Assembly: GCF_001429785.1 (NCBI RefSeq)
Contig: NZ_LMJF01000001.1
Location: forward strand, 1,098-59,613
Length of the DNA stretch: 58,516 nucleotides
From: Lysobacter sp. Root916
Lineage (GTDB): Bacteria > Pseudomonadota > Gammaproteobacteria > Xanthomonadales > Xanthomonadaceae
Direction of reading: 5' to 3'
In this document: piece by piece, positions 51,922 to 58,516 of the stretch
Numbering within the stretch: the stretch's first letter is position 1
How the letters are laid out: every line of letters begins with the position of its first letter
The notes under the pieces: generated by a model
Seen by the model: the letters and a program-made list of their open reading frames with translations, nothing else
Database searches by the model: none
What the model was told of the DNA's origin: nothing
Position numbers and translations under genes: made by a program

Positions 51922-52953
51922 TCAGACCGGCGCGGGGGTGCGCTCGGAGAACATGCCGTTCCAATACGGGTAGTAGGGATAAGGCGGCGTGACGCGGCTG
52001 GCGTCGTCGAGCCTGGCGACCTGCTCGGCGCTGAGGCTCCAGCCGACCGCGCCCAGGTTCTGGCGCAGTTGTTCCTCGTTGCGCGCACCGATCAGCACGC
52101 TGGACACCGTCGGGCGCCGCAGCAGCCAGTTCAGGGCGATCTGCGGCACGCTCTTGCCGGTTTCGGCGGCGACCTCGTCCAGCGCGTCGACGATGCGGTA
52201 CAGGCGCTCCTCCTCCACCGGCGGCGCGAAGCCAGCGGTGTCGTGCAAGCGGCTGCCCTCGGGCAGCGGCTGGCCGCGGCGGATCTTGCCGGTCAGCCGG
52301 CCCCAGCCCAGCGGGCTCCACACCACCGCGCCCACGCCCTGATCCTGCGCCAGCGGCATCAGCTCCCATTCGTAGTCGCGGCCGACCAGCGAGTAATAGG
52401 TCTGGTTGGCGACGAAGCGCGAATAGCCGTAGCGATCGGCGACCGCCTGCGACTTCATCAGTTGCCAGCCGGAATAGTTGGACACGCCCAGGTAGCGCAA
52501 CTTGCCGGCGCGGACCAGGTCGTCGAGCGTGGACATGACCTGCTCGACCGGCGTTTGCGCATCGAAGTGATGCAGTTGCAGCAGGTCGATGTAGTCGGTG
52601 CCCAGGCGCTGCAGGGCGCGATCGACGGCGCGGATCAGATGATGACGCGAGGCGCCGACGTCGTTGGCGCCTTCGCCGGCGCGCAGGCTGATCTTGGTCG
52701 ACAGGATGACTTCATCGCGGCGGCCCTGGATGGCAGCGCCGAGTATCGATTCGGAGGCGCCGTCGGAATACACGTCGGCGGTGTCGAACAGATTCACGCC
52801 GGCCTCCAGGCAGATCTCGATCAGGCGCCGCGCCTCGGCGACGTCGGTATTGCCCCATGCGCTGAACAGCGGGCCCTTGCCGCCGAAAGTGCCGGCGCCG
52901 AAGCCCAGGACCGGCACCTTGAAGCCGGAGTTGCCGAGAAAGCGGGTGTCCAT
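51922..52953 (-). CDS. Aldo/keto reductase
   Basis: The 343-residue (beta/alpha)8 reductase has the catalytic tetrad Asp and Tyr in FDTADVYSDG, Lys in ILSTKIS and His in LLQLHHFD. The cofactor-binding end is SSVLIGARNEEQLRQNL. It reduces aldehydes or ketones with NADPH. The start follows AAGGAACTCCCTC. Second gene of the minus-strand set, 64 bp after the MFS gene. Confidence 0.94.
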   Translation of the reverse strand: MDTRFLGNSGFKVPVLGFGAGTFGGKGPLFSAWGNTDVAEARRLIEICLEAGVNLFDTADVYSDGASESILGAAIQGRRDEVILSTKISLRAGEGANDVGASRHHLIRAVDRALQRLGTDYIDLLQLHHFDAQTPVEQVMSTLDDLVRAGKLRYLGVSNYSGWQLMKSQAVADRYGYSRFVANQTYYSLVGRDYEWELMPLAQDQGVGAVVWSPLGWGRLTGKIRRGQPLPEGSRLHDTAGFAPPVEEERLYRIVDALDEVAAETGKSVPQIALNWLLRRPTVSSVLIGARNEEQLRQNLGAVGWSLSAEQVARLDDASRVTPPYPYYPYWNGMFSERTPAPV

Positions 52954-53017
52954 GAGGGAGTTCCTTGAGAGTGAAGGCGCGCGTCCGACGCTGCGCCTTG
53001 GAATGGGGAGGAAGGAA

Positions 53018-54283
53018 TCAGGCGGCCGGGCAGGCCGCGGCGGCTTGCGGCGCCGGCTTGCGCGGTGCGTCCAGGCGCGCCGCCCACACCGCCAGCACGA
53101 TGCCCGACACCGTCACCAACGCGGCCACCCAAGTCACCGCGCCCAGGCCCAGGCCTAGGTTGATCACCGCGCCGCCCAGCCAGGCGCCGAGCGCGTTGCC
53201 GAGGTTGAAGGCGCCGATGTTGAGGCTGGAGGCGAGGTTGCGGCCGGCGCTGTCGGTCTTCTGCAACACCCACAGCTGGATCGGCGACACCGTGGCGAAG
53301 GCGGCGATGCCGAGCAGGGCGACGAAGATCACCGCCGCGATCTTGCTGTGCAGGGCGAAGGTCATCAGGCCCAGCACCACCGCCAGCGCGACCAGGGTGC
53401 CGATCAGGGCCGGCGCCAGGCGACGGTCGGCGAGGCGGCCGCCGAGCAGGTTGCCGGCGATCAGGCCGACACCGAACACCAGCAGGATCGGCGACACCGC
53501 GCTTTCGGCGAAGCCGGTGACCTGGGTCAGGATCGGCTGGATGTAGGTGAACACGGTGAACACGCCGGCGAAGCCGAGCACGGTCATGGCCAGGCCCAGC
53601 AGCACCTGCGGATGGGTCACCGCCTTGATCTCGTCGCGCAGCGCGGCGTTCTCCTGCTGGCCGTTGTCCTTGGGCACCAGCGCCGCGATCACGATCGTGG
53701 CGATCACGCCGATCGCGGCCACCGCCCAGAACGTCGCGCGCCAGCCCAAGTGCAGGCCCAGCCAGGCGCCGGCGGGCACGCCGAGCAGGGTGGCCACGGT
53801 CAGGCCGACGAACATGATCGAGATCGCCGAGGCCTTGCGGTCTTCCGAGACCAGGCCGGTCGCGACCACCGCGCCCACGCCGAAGAAGGTGCCGTGCGCC
53901 AGCGAGGTGATCACGCGCGCGATCATCAGGGTGGTGTAGTTGGGCGCGATCGCACAGGCGATGTTGCCCAGGGTGAAGATCAACATCAGCGCGACCAGCA
54001 CGGTCTTGCGCGGCAGGCGCCGGGTGGCGGTGGTCAGCAGCGGCGCGCCGACGAACACGCCCAGGGCGTAGCCGGAGATCAGCAGGCCGGCCGCGGCGAT
54101 GGTGACCTGGAGGTCGGCGGCGACCTGCATCAGCAGGCCCATGATCACGAATTCGGTGGTGCCGATGCCGAAGGCGCCGGCGGTGAGGGCGTACAGGGCC
54201 AACGGCATGCGCTGCTTGGGCGCGCCTAGCTTGGAGGCGCCCGTTTCGGAGCGGGGAAGGGCGGGGGATTCCATGTCGGGCAT
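53018..54283 (-). CDS. MFS efflux transporter, AraJ/YdhP type
   Basis: The 421-residue protein has 12 membrane segments and the DHA1 pattern: ALTAGAFGIGTTEFVIMGLLM in TM1 (two overlapping parts), GYALGVFVGAPLL, then SLAHGTFFGVGAVVATGLV. This subgroup exports drugs, sugars or arabinose-like compounds. It is the first gene of the operon, divergent from the LysR gene with 92 bp between them, so the regulator probably controls it. Confidence 0.92.
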   Translation of the reverse strand: MPDMESPALPRSETGASKLGAPKQRMPLALYALTAGAFGIGTTEFVIMGLLMQVAADLQVTIAAAGLLISGYALGVFVGAPLLTTATRRLPRKTVLVALMLIFTLGNIACAIAPNYTTLMIARVITSLAHGTFFGVGAVVATGLVSEDRKASAISIMFVGLTVATLLGVPAGAWLGLHLGWRATFWAVAAIGVIATIVIAALVPKDNGQQENAALRDEIKAVTHPQVLLGLAMTVLGFAGVFTVFTYIQPILTQVTGFAESAVSPILLVFGVGLIAGNLLGGRLADRRLAPALIGTLVALAVVLGLMTFALHSKIAAVIFVALLGIAAFATVSPIQLWVLQKTDSAGRNLASSLNIGAFNLGNALGAWLGGAVINLGLGLGAVTWVAALVTVSGIVLAVWAARLDAPRKPAPQAAAACPAA

Positions 54284-54315
54284 CCACTGGGGAGGCGCGC
54301 AGTCTGGAAGCTTGC

Positions 54316-54345
54316 ATCTTTAGCTAAAACCACCAAGATGGCTAA
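54316..54345. promoter_or_regulatory. Probable LysR operator between the MFS and LysR genes
   Basis: ATCTTTAGC (54316-54324) faces AAGATGGCTAA (54335-54345): TTAGC pairs with GCTAA and ATCTT with AAGAT, giving interlocked inverted repeats in an A+T-rich patch. LysR regulators bind such dyads in divergent promoters. Confidence 0.55.
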
Positions 54346-54375
54346 TCAGTTTCAATAAATAGTTGAGAATAGGTC

Positions 54376-55302
54376 ATGGACCGAGTCGGCGACCTCGCCC
54401 TGTTCCTGCGCGTGCTCGATCTGGGCTCGATCAGCGCCGCCGCGCGCAGCCTGGACCTGTCGGTGGCGGTGGCCAGCCAGCGCCTGAAGCGGCTGGAGCG
54501 CGACCTGGGCGTGCGCCTGCTGCACCGGACCACGCGCCAGCTGCACGCCACCCCCGAGGGCGCAGCCTTGGCCGAACAGGGCCGTGCCCTGGTCGAGGAC
54601 CTGGAGGCGCTGACCGGCGGCCTGCGCCAGGCCGCGACCGACGTCGCCGGCACCCTGCGCCTGACCGCTTCGGCCTCGTTCGGGCGCCAGTACCTGTCGC
54701 CGCTGCTGCCCGAATTCCTGGCCCTGCATCCGCGGGTCAAGGTCAGCGTCAATCTCAACGATCAGTTGCTGGACCTGGTGAGTTCCGGCTTCGATCTGGC
54801 GATCCGGATCGGCGCGCTCGAGGACTCCAGCTTGGTCGCGCGCAAGCTGGCGCCGAACCGGCGCGTGATCTGCGCCTCGCCCGACTACGTGCGCCGCCAC
54901 GGCATGCCCAACTCGCCCGAGGAGCTCGCGCGCCACGAGTGTCTGATCCTGGTCGGCAGCCAGGGCCGCCAGGACCTGTGGCGCCTGCACGGCCGCGCCG
55001 GCCGCGAAGTCGCGGTGCGGGTGTCGGGGCGTTTCGAAAGCAACCTGGGCGAGCTGCTGCGCGACGCCGCGGTCGCCGGCCTGGGCATCGCCGTGCATTC
55101 GACTTGGCACGTCAACGAGGACCTGCGCACGAAACGGCTGGTGCCGGTGATGCCGGACTACGGCGTCGCCGAATCCGGCATCTACGCGGTGATGCCGCAG
55201 CGTCGCCTGATTCCGCCGCGGGTGCGCGCGTTCGCCGATTTCCTGGCCGAACGCTTCGGCGAGCATCCGCCCTGGGAGCAGTACGAAATCTCGGTGCCTT
55301 GA
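54376..55302 (+). CDS. LysR-family transcriptional regulator
   Basis: The 308-residue product has an N-terminal winged helix-turn-helix (LFLRVLDLGSISAAARSLDLS, LRRLERDLGVRLLHRTTR-like region, residues 8-60) and the periplasmic-binding-like effector domain (about 90-300). It is closest to the AaeR/DmlR group. It is divergent from the MFS-AKR-SDR-ADH-LysE set, the standard place for a LysR regulator; the ligand is unknown. Confidence 0.94.
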   Translation: MDRVGDLALFLRVLDLGSISAAARSLDLSVAVASQRLKRLERDLGVRLLHRTTRQLHATPEGAALAEQGRALVEDLEALTGGLRQAATDVAGTLRLTASASFGRQYLSPLLPEFLALHPRVKVSVNLNDQLLDLVSSGFDLAIRIGALEDSSLVARKLAPNRRVICASPDYVRRHGMPNSPEELARHECLILVGSQGRQDLWRLHGRAGREVAVRVSGRFESNLGELLRDAAVAGLGIAVHSTWHVNEDLRTKRLVPVMPDYGVAESGIYAVMPQRRLIPPRVRAFADFLAERFGEHPPWEQYEISVP

Positions 55303-55312
55303 GCGCCCTGGT

Positions 55313-55464
55313 CTTCCCCCTTTTGAAAAAGGGGGATTGAGGGGGATTTGCTTTTCGTCTCCGCGCGTGCGGCTCGATCGCGGCTCACGCCGCTCCCACA
55401 GAAGGCCTTGCGTCGCGCCGGCCTTCCCCCTTTGAAAAAGGGGGATTGAGGGGGATTTGCTTTT
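55313..55464. repeat. Two copies of the AAAAAGGGGGATTGAGGGGG element with a palindrome half between
   Basis: CTTCCCCC...TTTGCTTTT occurs at 55313-55355 and 55423-55464 in the same direction. It matches the right arm of the inverted repeat at 26785-26821 except ATTGAG for ACTGAG. Between them, 55381-55401 is a half-copy of the 28-bp palindrome at 22726-22753. The hairpin in each copy could end transcription of the convergent LysR and dioxygenase genes. Confidence 0.85.
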
Positions 55465-55472
55465 CCCCGCCC

Positions 55473-56264
55473 TCAATCGAACGCAAACGCATCCAAAGCC
55501 AACGAGCCCATCTCGTGCGATCGATGGATCGTGCGCACCGAGGCCTGCGCACCGGCCGCGCCCATCGCCACGAACAAGGGCATCAGATGCTCGACGGTCG
55601 GATGCGCATGCCGCGCGTGCGGCGCCTGCGCCTGCCAATCCAGCAGCGCGGCATGGTCGTGCGCGTCCAGGCGCGCGTGCATCCACTCGCCGAACTCGCG
55701 CGCCCACGGCGCCAGCGGCGCGTCGCGGTGTTGCCAGTCCAGATCGCCCAGGTTGTGCACGAAGCCGCCCGAGCCGATCACCAGCACGCCTTCCTCGCGC
55801 AGCGGCGCCAGCGCGCGACCCAACGCGTAATGCTGGGCCGCGTCGCCGTGCGGCATCACCGACAGCGGCACCACCGGTATCCCGGCCTGCGGGTACATGC
55901 GCCGCAGGGGCACCCAGATGCCGTGATCCAAGCCGTGCGACTCGCGCACCTTGGGATGCAAACCGGCCTCCTCCAGGCGCGCGCGGATCGCCTCGGCCAG
56001 GCCCGGATCGCCCGGGGCGGGGTACTGGATCTGGTACAGCGGCGCCGGGAAGCCGCCGAAGTCGTGCACGGTATGCGGCTGCGGGTGTCCGCCCAGCATC
56101 GGCCGGTCGGTCATGAAATGCGCCGAGGCGACCACGATCGCCTTCGGCCACGGCAACTGCGCGCCCAGCCCGTCCAGGAAGCGGCCGGCGGCGGAATCCT
56201 CGATCGCCAGCATCGGCGAACCGTGGGACAGGAACAGGGTGGGCAGGCGGGTCGGAATGTCCAT
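55473..56264 (-). CDS. DODA-type extradiol ring-cleavage dioxygenase (LigB family)
   Basis: ATG at 56264 gives 263 residues, similar to E. coli YgiD. Iron/zinc ligands are histidines in FLSHGSPM, ASAHFMTD and the HGLDHGIWVPLRRMYP region; GSGGFVHNL holds the catalytic acid-base histidine. Relatives cleave catechol derivatives such as DOPA; the natural substrate is unknown. The frame is open upstream to 56408, but that arginine-rich part has no family match. Divergent from prpD. Confidence 0.9.
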   Translation of the reverse strand: MDIPTRLPTLFLSHGSPMLAIEDSAAGRFLDGLGAQLPWPKAIVVASAHFMTDRPMLGGHPQPHTVHDFGGFPAPLYQIQYPAPGDPGLAEAIRARLEEAGLHPKVRESHGLDHGIWVPLRRMYPQAGIPVVPLSVMPHGDAAQHYALGRALAPLREEGVLVIGSGGFVHNLGDLDWQHRDAPLAPWAREFGEWMHARLDAHDHAALLDWQAQAPHARHAHPTVEHLMPLFVAMGAAGAQASVRTIHRSHEMGSLALDAFAFD

Positions 56265-56416
56265 AGCGCAAGGGTGATCCCGCGCGGGGGCAAACACCAG
56301 CGCGTTGCGCCGCTCGCTGCGTTCCGTCCTTGGCGTCAAACGCCGGCGCGGCGTTCGCGCCGGCCGCACATGCCGCGCCGCAGACTGACGCTTCCGCCCC
56401 CGCCTCACCGCCCCTC

Positions 56417-57865
56417 ATGAACCACGCCGATCCCCGTTCCGCCGTCCGTCCCGACTACGACGCGCCGATGCGCGAGATCGCCGATTACGTGCTCGATGTC
56501 CGCATCGACTCCGACGAGGCCTACGCCACCGCGCGCATCATGCTGCTGGATTCGCTGGCCTGCGCGGCCCTGGCGATGGCGCACCCGGCCTGCGTCGCCC
56601 ATCTGGGCCCGCTGGTGCCGGGCGCGGAACTGCGCGGCGGCGCGCGCGTGCCGTACACCGCCTACGAACTCGATCCGGCCCAGGCCGCCTACAACATCGG
56701 CAGCCAGATCCGCTGGCTGGATTTCAACGACACCTGGCTGGCCGCCGAGTGGGGGCATCCGTCCGACAACCTGGGCACGCTGCTCGCGCTGGCCGACTAC
56801 CTGGGCCGGCGCGCCGAAGCCGCGGGCGGTCGCGGCCTGAGCGTGCGCGAGGTGCTGGGCCATGCGATCAAGGCCCACGAGATCCAGGGCTGCTACGCCT
56901 TGCGCAACGCCTTCAACCGGGTCGGCCTGGATCACGTGATCCTGGTGCGCCTGGCCTCGACCGCGCTGGCCACGCGCATGCTGGGCGGCGAGCGCGAGGC
57001 GATCCTGAGCGCGATCTCGCAGGCCTGGATCGACAACGGCGCGCTGCGCACCTACCGGCATGCGCCCAACACCGGCCCGCGCAAGAGCTGGGCGGCGGGC
57101 GACGCCTGCCGGCGCGCGGTCGTGCACGCGCTCAACGCGGTCAAGGGCGAGGTCGGCTATCCCAGCGCCTTGAGCGCGCCGACCTGGGGTTTCTACGACG
57201 TCGCCATGCGCGGTCGCGCGTTCGAGTTCGAGCGCCCCTTCGGCAGCTACGTGATGGAGAACGTGCTGTTCAAGATCAGCTATCCGGCCGAATTCCATGC
57301 CCAGACCGCGGTGGAATGCGCGCTGCGTCTGCACCCGCAGGTGCGCGACCGCCTCGACCGCATCGCGCGCATCGAACTGCGCACCCAGGAGGCCGGGCGC
57401 CGCATCATCGACAAGACCGGGCCGTTGGCCAATTACGCCGATCGCGATCACTGCCTGCAGTACATGGTCGCGGTGCCGCTGATCTTCGGCCGGCTCCAGG
57501 CCGAGGACTATGGCGACGCCATCGCCGCCGATCCGCGCATCGACGCGCTGCGCGCGCAGATGACGGTCGTCGAAGATGCGGACTTCACCCGCGACTACCA
57601 CGACCCCGACCGGCGCTACATCGGCAACGCCGTGCAGGTGTTCTTCGACGACGGCAGCGCCACCGAGGCGGTGCGGGTCGATGTCCCCGTCGGCCATCGC
57701 CTCCGCCGCGCCGAGGGCCTGCCTTTGCTGTTGGCCAAGTTCGAGACTGCGATCCGCGCCCGGCTGCCGTCCGCGCAGGCCGATACACTGTGCGCGCTGG
57801 CCCGGGACCCGGCGCGGTTGGACGCGCAGCCCATCACCGGCTTCCTGGGCCTGTTTCAGCCCTGA
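56417..57865 (+). CDS. prpD: 2-Methylcitrate dehydratase
   Basis: The 482-residue product (E. coli PrpD 483) dehydrates 2-methylcitrate in the methylcitrate cycle. The MmgE/PrpD signatures are ARIMLLDSLACAALAM, IRWLDFNDTWLAAEWGHPSDN, RKSWAAGDACRRAV and LFKISYPAEFHAQTAVE. ATG 56417 was preferred to an upstream in-frame start at 56330, which adds alanine-rich sequence. The gene stands 17 kb from prpB and prpC and is followed by an outer-membrane gene. Confidence 0.95.
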   Translation: MNHADPRSAVRPDYDAPMREIADYVLDVRIDSDEAYATARIMLLDSLACAALAMAHPACVAHLGPLVPGAELRGGARVPYTAYELDPAQAAYNIGSQIRWLDFNDTWLAAEWGHPSDNLGTLLALADYLGRRAEAAGGRGLSVREVLGHAIKAHEIQGCYALRNAFNRVGLDHVILVRLASTALATRMLGGEREAILSAISQAWIDNGALRTYRHAPNTGPRKSWAAGDACRRAVVHALNAVKGEVGYPSALSAPTWGFYDVAMRGRAFEFERPFGSYVMENVLFKISYPAEFHAQTAVECALRLHPQVRDRLDRIARIELRTQEAGRRIIDKTGPLANYADRDHCLQYMVAVPLIFGRLQAEDYGDAIAADPRIDALRAQMTVVEDADFTRDYHDPDRRYIGNAVQVFFDDGSATEAVRVDVPVGHRLRRAEGLPLLLAKFETAIRARLPSAQADTLCALARDPARLDAQPITGFLGLFQP

Positions 57866-58051
57866 TTCACGTTCGCGGCGGCGCCGGCGTTTAACACGGA
57901 TGCCGTCGCGAATGTTAGATGCCTGTTAACATGGCTTTCACATAGGCAAACCTAACCTGCGCGGGATGGCGTCGTAAGGCGGCTGTCCTGAATTGGTAGG
58001 AACCTCGCAGACGCGGTTTCCAAATTTTTCTGAACCAAGGAGCTATAACAA

Positions 58052-58516
58052 ATGAATAAGAAACTCCTCTGCGCCGCCCTGCTGGGTGGCCTGAGTCTGG
58101 CCCAGGCGGCCAGCGCGCAGGATTTCGACGACCGCTGGTACATCACCGGTTCGACGGGCATGAACATCCAGGACAACGACCGCGGCACGCGTAACGCGCC
58201 GTTCCTGGGCCTGGGCGTGGGCAAGTTCATCAGCCCGAACTGGTCGATCGACGGCGAGCTGAACTACCAGCACCCGAAGTTCGACGCCGATCAGGACCTG
58301 TCGTGGAGCCAGTACGGCGTCTCGCTGGACTTCCGTCGCCACTTCATCACCGAAGGCCGCAACTGGAACCCGTACGCGCTGCTGGGTATCGGCTACCAGC
58401 GTTCGGAAGAAGAGTTCAACGCGTTCCCGTCGCCGAACTCGCCGGGCCGCCGTGAAGACGGCAACCTGGCCGCCAAGGTCGGTCTGGGCATCCAGGGCAT
58501 GAAGTACTTGAACAGG
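58052..58516 (+). CDS. Outer-membrane beta-barrel protein, OmpA-like N-terminal part (partial)
   Basis: The frame is open to the window end after 155 codons. ATG 58052 follows AAGGAGCTATAACA. A signal peptide (MNKKLLCAALLGGLSL...) is cleaved after ASA at residue 22. The mature part has beta strands typical of an 8-stranded OmpA-type barrel (RWYITGSTGMNIQD, FLGLGVGKFISPNWSIDGE, WNPYALLGIGYQRSE). Whether a C-terminal OmpA peptidoglycan-binding domain follows cannot be seen. The upstream spacer (57866-58051) has an A+T-rich patch with TTAACA (57926-57931), a possible -35. Confidence 0.88.
   Translation, partial: MNKKLLCAALLGGLSLAQAASAQDFDDRWYITGSTGMNIQDNDRGTRNAPFLGLGVGKFISPNWSIDGELNYQHPKFDADQDLSWSQYGVSLDFRRHFITEGRNWNPYALLGIGYQRSEEEFNAFPSPNSPGRREDGNLAAKVGLGIQGMKYLNR

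Noticed and set aside
56265-56408. 48-residue N-terminal extension of the DODA dioxygenase
   Set aside because: Arginine-rich, without family similarity; the ATG at 56264 gives the usual family length.

Overview
The window is a contiguous stretch of a G+C-rich gammaproteobacterial chromosome. The 33-codon end of an EF-Tu gene is followed by intact S10, spc and alpha ribosomal-protein operons. The short L22, the 180-residue S5, the class II DAHP synthase, the outer-membrane genes and the palindromic intergenic repeats together suggest the family Xanthomonadaceae, most likely a Lysobacter-like organism. The genus is an inference from protein resemblance, not from a marker gene search. No tRNA, rRNA, CRISPR array or transposase was recognised.

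Layout. 1-14.9 kb: tuf end, then rpsJ-rplC-rplD-rplW-rplB-rpsS-rplV-rpsC-rplP-rpmC-rpsQ, rplN-rplX-rplE-rpsN-rpsH-rplF-rplR-rpsE-rpmD-rplO-secY, and rpsM-rpsK-rpsD-rpoA-rplQ, all on the + strand. Three spacers in this block (rplR-rpsE, secY-rpsM, rpoA-rplQ) carry strings of perfect hairpins. 15-25.7 kb: housekeeping genes (dsbB, class II DAHP synthase, a small membrane protein, a lipoprotein amidase, a DUF2127 protein, typA, ppiB, an aminotransferase, a thioredoxin-like protein, mdh).

25.8-39.2 kb is a carbon-acquisition region. A LuxR-type response regulator faces a large hybrid histidine kinase. The kinase lies in a probable operon with a phosphate-selective-type porin, dctA (C4-dicarboxylates) and a kgtP-like 2-oxoglutarate permease. 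Divergent from kgtP are prpE, a Suppressor-of-fused homologue, prpB and prpC. prpD lies 17 kb further on at 56.4 kb. A shared CTAGRCCAAG-like motif in the control regions hints at joint regulation.

39.4-49.3 kb is accessory in character: an unknown 178-residue protein, repeat-filled spacers, a glutathione S-transferase, a SleB-type hydrolase, fadH, an EF-G paralogue and a patatin-like phospholipase. The EF-G paralogue is preceded by what looks like a two-stage attenuator. The patatin protein has a membrane anchor, a coiled coil and a C-terminal domain, and sits in locally A+T-richer DNA. 49.3-55.3 kb is a LysR regulator divergent from a five-gene redox/efflux operon. The window ends with a DODA-type dioxygenase, prpD and the start of an outer-membrane beta-barrel gene.

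The most promising leads are the attenuator in front of the EF-G paralogue and the membrane patatin protein next to it.
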